64,000 bases of DNA from an uncultured Clostridia bacterium (lineage in GTDB: Bacteria > Bacillota > Clostridia > Christensenellales > Aristaeellaceae): the NCBI GenBank assembly GCA_934631025.1, contig CAKTXR010000002.1:62001-126000 (forward strand), written 5' to 3'. The notes beneath the pieces are model-generated. The model was not told where the DNA came from, ran no database searches, and was given only the letters and a program-made list of their open reading frames with translations. A program made the translations under genes and the position numbers. Positions within the stretch are counted from its first letter, which is position 1. Each line of letters opens with the position of its first letter. Below, piece after piece: positions 24,948-32,827 of this stretch.

Positions 24948-25099
24948 AAACTGGCGCGTGTTTCAAAGCTCTTTCGGATTGCAATTTGGGCGCTCTTTCG
25001 CTGCGCTTGGGGATGAAGGCCCTGAGCCGATGGAAAGGGTGCTCGAAAGCTCGCAGCTCCTCCCTTTGAAGCGCACGCCGCAGGAGGGTTCAGGACTCT
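24948..25099 (+). promoter_or_regulatory. Structured 150-base leader of the CDF gene
   Basis: The transcript would carry about 150 untranslated bases. AAAGGG (25034-25039) can pair with CCCTTT (25062-25067). TCCTCC at 25058-25063 can pair with the ribosome site GGAGGG (25083-25088), which would hide it. Metal exporter genes often have metal-sensing leaders, but I do not recognise the NiCo (czcD) or yybP-ykoY consensus here. Confidence 0.35.
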
Positions 25100-26263
25100 A
25101 TGCTGTCATTATGGCTTGCGCGCCTTGTCAGGGCGTACGAAAGAAGCGGCGATCCCGCGTCGCGGCTGGCCTGCGGAACGGCGGCCGGGGCGCTGGGCGT
25201 CGCGCTCAATATACTGCTGTTTGCATTAAAGCTCGCGGCGGGCCTGCTGAGCGGCTCCATCGCCGTTGTAGCCGACGCCTTCAACAACCTGTCCGATGCG
25301 GGCTCGTCGGTGATTACGCTCATCGGCTTCCGCCTCTCGGGCAAGCGCGCCGACCCGACGCATCCCTTCGGGCACGGCCGCATCGAGTATGTCGCCGGCC
25401 TGATCGTGTCCATGATCGTCATCGTCATGGGCGCGGAGCTGCTCAAATCGTCCGCTGAGGCGATTTTTGCGCCCGAGAGCGTTGCCTTTTCCGCGCTGAC
25501 CGCCGGCATACTGGCCTTTTCCGTGCTGGTGAAAGGCTATATGTGGGGCTATAACAGCCTGCTGGCGAAGAAGATCGACTCGTCCGCGATGAAGGCCGCC
25601 GCCGCCGACAGCCTGAGCGACGCTGTGGCCACGGCCGTGGTGCTCGCGGCGATGCTGATCGCGCGCTTTGCCGGCCTGAATATCGACGGCTGGGCGGGTC
25701 TGGCCGTATCGCTCTTCATCATCGTCTCCGGCGTGGGCGCGGCGCGGGATACCGTCAATCCGCTGTTGGGAATGCCGCCCGATCCCGAGCTGGTGGAGCG
25801 GATAAAGAGCGAGGCGCTCTCCACGCGCTATGTCATGGGGCTTCACGATCTGGTCGTTCACGATTACGGCCCCGGCCGGCGCATGATTACGCTGGACGTC
25901 GAAGTGCCCGCCGACGGCGATATACTGCTCATGCACGACGAGATCACGGCGCTCGAACAGCGGCTTCGGCGCGATCTGGACTGCGAGGCGGTCATTCACA
26001 TGGATCCGGTCGTTGAGGGCGACCGGCGCACGGCGGCGCTTCAGTGCCGCGTGAGCGAGCTGCTGGCGCAATCGATCGACCCGCGCGTGCGGCTGCACGA
26101 TTTCCGCGCAGAGGATCGGGACGGGCGCGTCGAGCTGATATTCGACGCGGTTGTGCCCTACGACGTGAACCGCAGTGAGGAAGCGCTGCGCAGCGACATA
26201 AACGCGGCGATTTCCACTCTGGGCTCGGACTATCACACCACAGTGACCATCGACAGAGGATAA
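25100..26263 (+). CDS. Cation diffusion facilitator family metal transporter
   Basis: A 387-aa membrane antiporter that exports divalent metal ions. About six membrane helices fill residues ~25-205. The two metal-site helices show VVADAFNNLSDAGSSVITLI (DxxxD region) and AAADSLSDAVATAVVL, and the loop DPTHPFGHGRIEYVAGL is a family hallmark. The cytoplasmic C-terminal domain (VHDYGPGRRMITLDVEVPA) is the dimerising fold. About 80 further residues after it, including AVVPYDVNRSEEALRSDINA, extend it beyond the usual ~300. AGGAGGG lies 11 bases before the ATG. Metal specificity is unknown; zinc, manganese, iron or cobalt are possible. Confidence 0.92.
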   Translation: MLSLWLARLVRAYERSGDPASRLACGTAAGALGVALNILLFALKLAAGLLSGSIAVVADAFNNLSDAGSSVITLIGFRLSGKRADPTHPFGHGRIEYVAGLIVSMIVIVMGAELLKSSAEAIFAPESVAFSALTAGILAFSVLVKGYMWGYNSLLAKKIDSSAMKAAAADSLSDAVATAVVLAAMLIARFAGLNIDGWAGLAVSLFIIVSGVGAARDTVNPLLGMPPDPELVERIKSEALSTRYVMGLHDLVVHDYGPGRRMITLDVEVPADGDILLMHDEITALEQRLRRDLDCEAVIHMDPVVEGDRRTAALQCRVSELLAQSIDPRVRLHDFRAEDRDGRVELIFDAVVPYDVNRSEEALRSDINAAISTLGSDYHTTVTIDRG

Positions 26264-26290
26264 GCGACCGACAATGAGGAGAAAAAACAC

Positions 26291-26947
26291 ATGAAATACA
26301 CCGAAAAGACTTGCCTGCTGAACTGCCTGGGCCGCACGCTGCGCTTCTGCAATCAGAAGAGCCGCGACTGGACGCACCCCTATGAATACGAGCACAACGG
26401 CAGCAACCTGAGCAATGCGGGCTGCGGCATATTCGCGCTGACTCACGCCGTGGAATGGATGCACGGCACGCGGCTCAATCCCGACGATGTGGCCGAGGTG
26501 TCCGTCGCGGTCGGCGGCCGCGGCGACGACGGCACCGATCGCCCGGTGATGCTGGACGGCATGATGAAGAACGGCTTCGCGGCAAAATGCGGCTTTCGCT
26601 ATGAGGGCGAGGGTCTGCTCAACGACCACGAGCGGCTGTGGCAGCACATGAAGGCCGGCAACACCGCGCTGTGCAATCTGCGCGTGGGCCACATCGTGGC
26701 GCTGCTCGACTGGCGCGAGGAGAACGGCAGGCGGCAGCTGCTGGCGATGGATTCCGTGGCCGAGAGCGCGGGCGAAAAGGTGCGCAATTCGGTCTATGGC
26801 GTTGTGGACGGCTCGCTGATCTCCTATCCCATCCGCAATTCGGCCGGACTGGTCGTGGGGCATGGCGAGAGCTACGCGCTGTTCTGGGTGGACGCGGAGC
26901 TGCCCAGGGACTTCAATCTGCTGATCAAGACCGAGCCGCAGGGCTGA
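26291..26947 (+). CDS. C39/papain-fold-like protein of unknown role
   Basis: A 218-aa protein without a signal peptide. The segment LSNAGCGIFALTHAVEWMHG near residues 40-60 has the 'GC(G)..A' pattern of papain-like C39 peptidases. VGHIVALLDWR near 135 could supply His, and LLAMDSVAES near 150 an Asp, giving a Cys-His-Asp order. The chain ends with VVGHGESYALFWVD. This suggests a cysteine peptidase or transglutaminase-type fold, but I cannot place it in a named family. It starts 28 bases after the CDF gene with GAGGAG before the ATG, and a GH32-like gene follows 71 bases later. The substrate is unknown. Confidence 0.6.
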   Translation: MKYTEKTCLLNCLGRTLRFCNQKSRDWTHPYEYEHNGSNLSNAGCGIFALTHAVEWMHGTRLNPDDVAEVSVAVGGRGDDGTDRPVMLDGMMKNGFAAKCGFRYEGEGLLNDHERLWQHMKAGNTALCNLRVGHIVALLDWREENGRRQLLAMDSVAESAGEKVRNSVYGVVDGSLISYPIRNSAGLVVGHGESYALFWVDAELPRDFNLLIKTEPQG

Positions 26948-27018
26948 CGATCTATTATATCGGGCGCGCTCCGAGAGCGTTTCGGGGCGCGCCTTTTGAC
27001 TTGACGGAGGAAAACGAT

Positions 27019-28713
27019 ATGACATATGATGCGATTGAGGGCGGCTGGGCGCTGAGCGTTCCGGCGATGGCGGCGGGCGATTCGGCCGGCCTGTCCTGCG
27101 GCGGCGAGACGTTTGCGCGCGTGTTTGCCGACGAGAAGGGCGTTCATGCCGCCGTGACGACGCGCTGGGACGGCGCGATGAAGCGCTTCGGCTCGGACGC
27201 GCCGCTGGTCTTTGCGCTGGACGCGCCGGATCAGTGGGGCGACGCGCGGCTCGAGTGGCGCGTGAGCGGCGTGCGGCTGTATGTGGGCGGCGCGCTTCAG
27301 GACGAGGACTGGCCGCTGGGCGGCTTCCCCATGGACGGCGCGTGGACGCTCGAATCGGATAAGCCCGCTTCGTTTGAGGCGTGCGAGCGCTTCCCCGAGG
27401 ACGCGGAGACGGCGTTCGACGGCTCGGCGCAGTATTTCACGCTGTCCGGCCACAACACGAGCATCGGCGACTGTATGCCGTTCGAGTACGGCGGCGAATA
27501 TCACCTGTTCTGCCTGTACGACCGGCGGCGTCACGGCAGCAAGAAGCATCTGGGCGCGCATCAGTGGGCGCATCTGTCGACGAAGGATCTGCACCGCTGG
27601 ACGCTGCATCCCGTCGCGCTGGGGATCGACGAGCAGTGGGAAGGCTCGATCTGCACCGGCTCGATGATCGAGAAGGATGGCCGCGTGTACGCCTTTTACG
27701 CCGTTCGGATGTCGGACGGCTCGCCCGCGCGGCTCACCTGGGCGGAGAGCGGCGACTGCGTTCATTTCAAAAAGAGCGGCCGCTATTTCGAGCTGACCGC
27801 GCCCTATGAGCCGACCAGCGCGCGCGATCCCAAGGTGTGGCTGGGCGAGGACGGGCTGTATCACATGATGGTGACCACATCGCTTGCAGCCATGAAAAAG
27901 CGCGGCGGGTGTCTTGCGCATCTGGTGAGCGAAAACCTGACCGACTGGACGCAGAGAGAACCCATGCTCGTGCCGGGGCTGGACGATCAGCCCGAGTGCA
28001 GCGACTATTTCAAGCTGAACGATCTGTACTATCTGGTCTATTCCAATCAGCTCACGGCGCGCTATGTGGTCTCGGACGAGCCGTTCGGCCCGTGGCGGCG
28101 GCTGCGCGAGGACGTGCTCGACTGCCCCGGCTGCCGCGTGCCCAAGACGGCGATGCTGAACGGACGGCGGCTGCTGACCGGCTGGGCGACCGAAGGCCCG
28201 TGGGGCGGCCGCGTGGTGACGCACGAGCTGATCGTCCGCGCCGACGGCACGCTGGGCGCGCGCTTTATCGATGAAATTCTGCCCGATACTATGAAGGACG
28301 CGCCCGTTGCGCCCGCCCGTATTGAAGCGCCGCTGGGCAGCGGGAGCGCGCATCTGGGCGACGCGGACGGCGCGTTCCGCCTGAAGCTGACGCTCTCGCC
28401 GAAGAGCGAAAATATGGCGTTCGGGCTGGACGTGACCGGCGAGGGCGACCGCGTGCGCATTGAATTTGACAGCGCGTATGAGACGGCCATGCTCATGCGC
28501 GGCGGCGACAACGTGCGCAGCGCGCCGCGCGGCAATCTGCTGACGCAGTGCGGCTGGTGCCGCGATTCGTTCGACGTGACCATGATTGTCGCGCGCGGCG
28601 TGGCCGAGTTCCAGCTGCCCGGCGATCACGTCCTGCTGACCGGCTGCACGCTGCGTCCGCCCTATGCGATCGACGCGTATGCGCGCGGCGATATGGATGT
28701 TCAGCCGAAATAG
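27019..28713 (+). CDS. GH32-like glycoside hydrolase (beta-fructosidase fold)
   Basis: About 564 aa, no signal peptide. After ~140 residues of beta structure comes a five-bladed propeller resembling GH32. The expected catalytic elements are HNTSIGDCMPFEYGGEYHLF near residue 145 (Asp in place of the WMNDPNG context), ARDPKVW near 268 (RDP motif), and DQPECSDYF near 325 (EC motif, acid/base Glu). HQWAHLSTKDLHRWT and QWEGSICTGS also match the family. The nucleophile region is divergent, so the linkage may differ from fructosides. CGGAGG precedes ATG 27019. A C-terminal beta-sandwich follows, as in GH32. Confidence 0.8.
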   Translation: MTYDAIEGGWALSVPAMAAGDSAGLSCGGETFARVFADEKGVHAAVTTRWDGAMKRFGSDAPLVFALDAPDQWGDARLEWRVSGVRLYVGGALQDEDWPLGGFPMDGAWTLESDKPASFEACERFPEDAETAFDGSAQYFTLSGHNTSIGDCMPFEYGGEYHLFCLYDRRRHGSKKHLGAHQWAHLSTKDLHRWTLHPVALGIDEQWEGSICTGSMIEKDGRVYAFYAVRMSDGSPARLTWAESGDCVHFKKSGRYFELTAPYEPTSARDPKVWLGEDGLYHMMVTTSLAAMKKRGGCLAHLVSENLTDWTQREPMLVPGLDDQPECSDYFKLNDLYYLVYSNQLTARYVVSDEPFGPWRRLREDVLDCPGCRVPKTAMLNGRRLLTGWATEGPWGGRVVTHELIVRADGTLGARFIDEILPDTMKDAPVAPARIEAPLGSGSAHLGDADGAFRLKLTLSPKSENMAFGLDVTGEGDRVRIEFDSAYETAMLMRGGDNVRSAPRGNLLTQCGWCRDSFDVTMIVARGVAEFQLPGDHVLLTGCTLRPPYAIDAYARGDMDVQPK

Positions 28714-28726
28714 GCGATATGAAAGG

Positions 28727-28762
28727 AACCGTCGCTTTCCGCAGGGCTTTGCGGAGGGCGGC
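28727..28762 (+). terminator. Hairpin after the GH32-like gene
   Basis: CCGTCGC pairs with GCGGCGG (one G-U), continuing into TTCCGCA/TGCGGAG. The T-run after it is weak. Confidence 0.5.
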
Positions 28763-28786
28763 GGCTTTGCGCGTTTGGGCGCGGGG

Positions 28787-28957
28787 CTATTTCTTTCTTC
28801 GCGGGCAGGTGTTCATAATGAGCTTTGCATAGCGGCGGGAGATTTCGCTTTTCTCCTCGTCCGTCTTGCCGCGCATTTCCTCACCCATTTTTTCGTATAT
28901 CGCCCAGGGGACTTCTCTTTCCAAAACAGCCTTTGACAATTCTTCGTACTTCGGCAT
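28787..28957 (-). CDS. Small hypothetical protein, 56 aa
   Basis: A charged, mostly helical protein: it begins MPKYEELSKAVLEREVPWAI and ends in a basic tail after one Cys (NTCPRRKK). GAGGAAG sits 9 bases before ATG 28957, a good ribosome site, and the codons look normal for this genome. I do not recognise a family. It lies convergent to the GH32-like gene and upstream in direction of nothing obvious, with no clear promoter. A real gene is likely but not certain. Confidence 0.5.
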   Translation of the reverse strand: MPKYEELSKAVLEREVPWAIYEKMGEEMRGKTDEEKSEISRRYAKLIMNTCPRRKK

Positions 28958-29003
28958 AAGGCGATTCTTCCTCGTGCAGTTCAAAATGAACGGTTATAAA
29001 AGC

Positions 29004-29037
29004 GCCGGCCGGAGCGGTGAAGCCCCAGCCGGTTGTC
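29004..29037 (-). terminator. Possible terminator of the SDR gene
   Basis: On the minus strand CCGGCTGGGGCTTCAC can fold back on GCTCCGGCCGG, followed by CGCTTTTAT. The pairing is imperfect. Confidence 0.4.
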
Positions 29038-29047
29038 TTTTGGCAGA

Positions 29048-29923
29048 TCAGTTGAGCATGATCTGGCCGCCGGTCACGGGGATGGCCTGGCCGGTCTCGT
29101 ACTTCTGCTCGACGGCGTAGAATATGGCGCGCGCCACGTCGGCGGGGAAGCAGCCGCGGTTCATGGGCACCTTGGCCTCGTAATAGCGCTTCACGTCCTC
29201 GACGGTCTTGGCGCCGGGCACCTTGCCGGCGTTCAGATACTGCACGAACAGGCCGCGCACCGGATCCATCCACAGCGGGCCGTCCAGGAAGTTGCCGGGA
29301 CAGACGGCGTTGACCTTGATGTTGTAGGGGCACAGCTCAAGCGCGAAGCTCTGCGTCAGGCCGATGCCGCCGAACTTGGAGCCGGCGTAGGCGAAGTTCT
29401 TGTTGGAGCCTTCCAGGCCGGATTTCGAATTGACGGTGATGATATCGCCGTACCATTCGGGATCGGCTTCATGCTCGGCCTTCATGATGGCGGCGGCGTA
29501 CTTGGCGCAGAGGAAATAGGCGGTGTAGTTGATGCTGGTAACGAAGTCGAAATCCTTCTTTTCCAGCTGATCAAGCGCGCCGGAGCGAACCACGCCGGCG
29601 TTGCTGACGAAAATATCAAGGCCGCCGAAATGCTCCACGGTCTGCTGAAGCAGGGAAGCGACGCTTTCCTCGTCGGACACGTTGACCTTGACGCACACGG
29701 CGCGCTCGCCCATTTCGGCGGCGACCGACGCGGCCAGCTCTTCGTTCAGGTCGGCGATGACGATGCTCGCGCCTTCCTTGTACATTTCCTCGGCGATGCC
29801 CTTGCCGAAGCCCTGCGCGCTGCCGGTCACGATGGCGATTTTGCCGGCCAGGCGGCCCGTCGTCGCGGGACGGTTATGGATGTTTGCTTTGGCGATCTCC
29901 TGCCATTTCTGCATGTCGATCAT
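29048..29923 (-). CDS. SDR family dehydrogenase, sorbitol-6-phosphate dehydrogenase-like
   Basis: About 291 aa. Classical short-chain dehydrogenase motifs are present: AIVTGSAQGFGKGIAEE (NAD site), VSNAGVV, SKSGLEG (Ser) and FAYAGSKFGG (YxxxK). The substrate loop DGPLWMDPVRGLFVQYLN followed by VPMNRGC resembles SrlD-type sorbitol-6-phosphate 2-dehydrogenases, so a sugar alcohol phosphate or similar polyol is a reasonable substrate. ATG 29923 is 8 bases from AGGAGGA; ATG 29932 would touch it. The gene stands alone. A perfect palindrome in its leader may be an operator. Confidence 0.85.
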   Translation of the reverse strand: MIDMQKWQEIAKANIHNRPATTGRLAGKIAIVTGSAQGFGKGIAEEMYKEGASIVIADLNEELAASVAAEMGERAVCVKVNVSDEESVASLLQQTVEHFGGLDIFVSNAGVVRSGALDQLEKKDFDFVTSINYTAYFLCAKYAAAIMKAEHEADPEWYGDIITVNSKSGLEGSNKNFAYAGSKFGGIGLTQSFALELCPYNIKVNAVCPGNFLDGPLWMDPVRGLFVQYLNAGKVPGAKTVEDVKRYYEAKVPMNRGCFPADVARAIFYAVEQKYETGQAIPVTGGQIMLN

Positions 29924-29954
29924 GGGATTCATCCTCCTCAAAGTGCTTTCTATG

Positions 29955-29968
29955 GTGCGCCGGCGCAC
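29955..29968. promoter_or_regulatory. Perfect 14-base palindrome upstream of the SDR gene
   Basis: GTGCGCCGGCGCAC lies between the likely transcript start and the ribosome site, a repressor-type position. Confidence 0.4.
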
Positions 29969-29986
29969 GCAGCGCCGCATAACCCT

Positions 29987-30015
29987 ATTGTAGCGCAAAC
30001 CGGCCGGAATTTCCA
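29987..30015 (-). promoter_or_regulatory. Possible promoter of the SDR gene
   Basis: Minus strand: a TACAAT -10 (29992-29987) with a poor TGGAAA-type -35 17 bases upstream. Confidence 0.4.
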
Positions 30016-30037
30016 GTCGTTCGGCGGATTTTTATAC

Positions 30038-31741
30038 TTATTTTTTTAGAAACAGAAAGTAGACGGCGACCACGCCCGCGATGATCAGGAAGAGCAGCAG
30101 CGAGATCAGCAGCATGATGCGCAGTTCGCGCTTCCGCGCCAGATCGGCCGAGCGGAACGTGCTCATGCGCTTGCGCATGCGGTCCAGCCGGACGTTGAAG
30201 CGCCGCACCTCCCGCGCGCCGCCGCTGCGCTCGATCAGGGCGCGCAGCTTGTCCAGCGCGCGCAGATCGGGAATCCCGCGCGAGAAGCGCACATACCCCA
30301 TGATGGCCAGCGCGACGAAGGACTCGTCGATCAGCGCGAACTCATCCGAGCCGCTCTGCGCGCTTTTGCAGCGCCCGGTCACGGCGCGTCGGGCGCAGGC
30401 TTGCAGCTGAGAAAGCAGCGCGGGGTTGTTTTCGTTCAGATCGAGCAGGCCGTCGATCATGTCGCTCAGGTGCGCGGCGGGCGCGGTCAGCAGCGCGTGA
30501 ACCGCGCGGCAGGCGGCCAGTCGGCTCTCCGGACAGCGCTCCGCGTCCAGGAGCGCGGCGTATTCCGTCGCCGAACGGAGCAGACGCGCGACCTGCGGGT
30601 CGTTGAGATCGGCCTCGTCCCAGTCAATGCTGTCGATGAGGATCGCGGCCAGATCGCACAGGTGCTCGCCGGTCATGCCCAGTTCCGCACCGCGCCCATG
30701 GGAGAGCGTGCTCAGGCAGTCGTTCAGCTGGAGGATAAAATCGCGGCGCGGCAGGAGATCGGCAGCGTTGATGACGCTGTTGATCAGGTGCGGCCATTCG
30801 CCCTGCGCGAGCGTCCTGAACGCGTCCTCGTTGAGGATGGCGCGGCGAACGTCCAGCGCATCCGCCCAGTCCTGCATATACTGCGCAAGCGACATGCCGC
30901 GCTCGAACGGCGGCGTGTCCATGTGCAGCGCGGGGGAGGAACGCAGCGCGCCCGAGTCGCTTTCGTCCGCGCGGTCGACCCAGTTGAGATCGTGCGCCAG
31001 CAGCGCGCGGGCCAGCGTGAGGCTCTTTTCGCCGGTGGGCGGCTCGTCCGGCCAGATGACCGTGCCGCGGCTCAGATCGAAGCGGATGCAGCCGTGGTCG
31101 GGGCAGGGCGGCGAGAAGAAGACCGAATAAGGCGCGGACGGAACGCCGTCCTCGATCAGCGTGTGCCAGCTCAGCCGCAGGCCGTCCCGCAGCGGCAGGC
31201 AGCGCATGAAGGTCTCCATCATCAGCCGCGCCTGCGCCGAGACGATCTCGGGCGGCTGATTGATAACGGCGTGGACGCTCAGCCGCTTGTCCGACGCGGC
31301 GGCCAGCAGCGCCTTGATGAAACGCGCGAGCAATCCCTCGTCGAAGAGCGAATCGATCAGCCGGAAGCCCTCGCCGGGCAGCGACGCGTCGAACAGCGCG
31401 GCGGGCGAGAGCGTGGGCAGCGACGCTGTGCCGTCTGTGTCCGGCAGGGCGGAGAGCAGCGCGGCGCTCAGCGGGCGCGCCAGACGCAGCGCGTCCAGAT
31501 CGGCGGTTTCGTCGACGATCAGGCGGCGGATGAGATACGAGTTGTCGTCCGTTCTGACGCTGCGGCCGATCACCAGCCCCGTGCCGAGCGGATACTGGAA
31601 ATATGCGTTTTCACCCATCGTGTCCTCATAGGGCGAGGGCTGCTCGAGGAGGGGCATCCAGCCGCTTTCGCGCAGGGCGCTGCTGACGGCCAGCGTCTCA
31701 AAGCCGGCCGCCGATTTGCGGCAGAGCTGCTGCTTGATCAT
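30038..31741 (-). CDS. GAP1-like membrane-anchored protein
   Basis: A 567-aa protein. The N-terminus (IKQQLCRKSAAGFETLAVS, then PLGTGLVIGRSVRTDDNSY and YLIRRLIVDE) resembles the GAP1-N 'GTPase-associated' domain known from bacterial conflict or regulatory systems. The middle ~350 residues are helical with no motif I recognise. One membrane helix at the very C-terminus (LLISLLLFLIIAGVVAVYFL) follows a basic stretch, making a tail-anchored protein with its bulk in the cytoplasm. GGGAGGG precedes the ATG and a strong promoter lies upstream. No GTPase partner is encoded next to it. The family call is tentative. Confidence 0.55.
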   Translation of the reverse strand: MIKQQLCRKSAAGFETLAVSSALRESGWMPLLEQPSPYEDTMGENAYFQYPLGTGLVIGRSVRTDDNSYLIRRLIVDETADLDALRLARPLSAALLSALPDTDGTASLPTLSPAALFDASLPGEGFRLIDSLFDEGLLARFIKALLAAASDKRLSVHAVINQPPEIVSAQARLMMETFMRCLPLRDGLRLSWHTLIEDGVPSAPYSVFFSPPCPDHGCIRFDLSRGTVIWPDEPPTGEKSLTLARALLAHDLNWVDRADESDSGALRSSPALHMDTPPFERGMSLAQYMQDWADALDVRRAILNEDAFRTLAQGEWPHLINSVINAADLLPRRDFILQLNDCLSTLSHGRGAELGMTGEHLCDLAAILIDSIDWDEADLNDPQVARLLRSATEYAALLDAERCPESRLAACRAVHALLTAPAAHLSDMIDGLLDLNENNPALLSQLQACARRAVTGRCKSAQSGSDEFALIDESFVALAIMGYVRFSRGIPDLRALDKLRALIERSGGAREVRRFNVRLDRMRKRMSTFRSADLARKRELRIMLLISLLLFLIIAGVVAVYFLFLKK

Positions 31742-31836
31742 GCCCTGTCCCTCCCTTCTCCCTGGGCGCGCGTTATGGCGGCGATCCGTCGTTGGGTCGC
31801 CGCCGTCGTCATCATGCTGTCGTTTTGTCCGATCAT

Positions 31837-31848
31837 CGCATAAATGCG
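31837..31848. promoter_or_regulatory. CGCAT-AA-ATGCG inverted repeat
   Basis: A 12-base inverted repeat in the leader of the GAP1-like gene, about 20 bases after the predicted transcript start. Confidence 0.3.
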
Positions 31849-31868
31849 TTTCGGACTCTTATTTTTTG

Positions 31869-31897
31869 AGTATATACGCTTTGACGCGATCTGTCAA
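31869..31897 (-). promoter_or_regulatory. Promoter of the GAP1-like gene
   Basis: Minus strand: perfect TTGACA (31897-31892), a 17-base spacer, and TATACT (31874-31869). Confidence 0.75.
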
Positions 31898-31940
31898 TCG
31901 GAAGAGCCGCTCGAGATGCGGCGATTGTGTTAAAATCCGC

Positions 31941-32816
31941 TCAGCCCTTGACGCTGCCGGCCAGCAGACCCGAGACAAAGTGCTTCTGCGCGAAGAAGAA
32001 CAGCAGATAGATCGGCACGCCGGAGACGAGCGTGGCGGCCATCAGCTGGTTCCAGAACACCTCGCCCTCATTGCGGAACGCGCCCAGCGCCAGCTGCACG
32101 GTTTTCATCGCGTCGCCGCTGGTCATGACGAGCGGCCAGGTGTATTCGTTCCATGTGCCGGTGAACTTGAGCACGGCCAGCGAGGCCAGCACAGGCCCGC
32201 TCAGCGGAAGATAGATGCGGAAGAACTGCCCCAGCCGGCCGCAGCCGTCGATGCGCGCCGCGTCGTCCAGCTCGGTGGGAAAGCCCATGTAGAACTGCCG
32301 GCACAAAAACACGCCGAACGAGCCGGCAATGTAGGGGATGATCAGTCCGGCATAGGTGTTGATCAGTCCCGTGCCGCCCTGTCCGAGCCAGTTATTGCCG
32401 CCGGCGAAGGGCACAGAGCGTATGAGCAGGAACACGGGGATGAGCGTCACCTGCGCGGGGATCATCATGCCGATCAGGATCAGCATGAACAGCGGCTCGC
32501 GCCCGCGGAAGGGAATGCGCGCGAACACGAAGCCGGACATGGAGTTGATGACCAGGCTGATGACCACGGTGATCACCGTGACGATCAGGCTGTTCTGGAA
32601 ATAGCGCGCCCAGTCGCCGGTGGTCATGGCGGTCTTGTAGTTGACGAATTGCAGCACGTCGGGGATGAGGTTGAGATCGGGCGAATAGACCTCGCTCATC
32701 GTCTGCAATGAGACGGAGATGGTCATGACCAGCGGGAAGCCGGTCATAAGGCAGAGCAGGAGCACAAACAGCGCGGAAAGAACGCGGAAGCGGCGATCGG
32801 CCTTTGTCTTTTTCAT
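31941..32816 (-). CDS. Sugar ABC transporter permease, MalG type
   Basis: A 291-aa inner-membrane permease of a CUT1 carbohydrate importer, with six predicted helices. The ATPase-contact EAA loop reads ELDDAARIDGCGRLGQFFRI near residue 185. The N-terminal basic region (MKKTKADRRFRV) stays in the cytoplasm, and the C-terminal QKHFVSGLLAGSVKG is the standard family end. It is the last gene of the binding protein-permease-permease set, 11 bases after its partner. No ATPase gene is nearby, so a shared MsmK-type ATPase elsewhere must power it. CUT1 systems carry oligosaccharides. Confidence 0.93.
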   Translation of the reverse strand: MKKTKADRRFRVLSALFVLLLCLMTGFPLVMTISVSLQTMSEVYSPDLNLIPDVLQFVNYKTAMTTGDWARYFQNSLIVTVITVVISLVINSMSGFVFARIPFRGREPLFMLILIGMMIPAQVTLIPVFLLIRSVPFAGGNNWLGQGGTGLINTYAGLIIPYIAGSFGVFLCRQFYMGFPTELDDAARIDGCGRLGQFFRIYLPLSGPVLASLAVLKFTGTWNEYTWPLVMTSGDAMKTVQLALGAFRNEGEVFWNQLMAATLVSGVPIYLLFFFAQKHFVSGLLAGSVKG

Positions 32817-32827
32817 GGCGCACCTCC

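Noticed and set aside
24948..25099. NiCo or manganese riboswitch before the CDF gene
   Set aside because: I looked for the conserved core of the czcD/NiCo and yybP-ykoY classes and did not see it. It is kept only as an unclassified structured leader.
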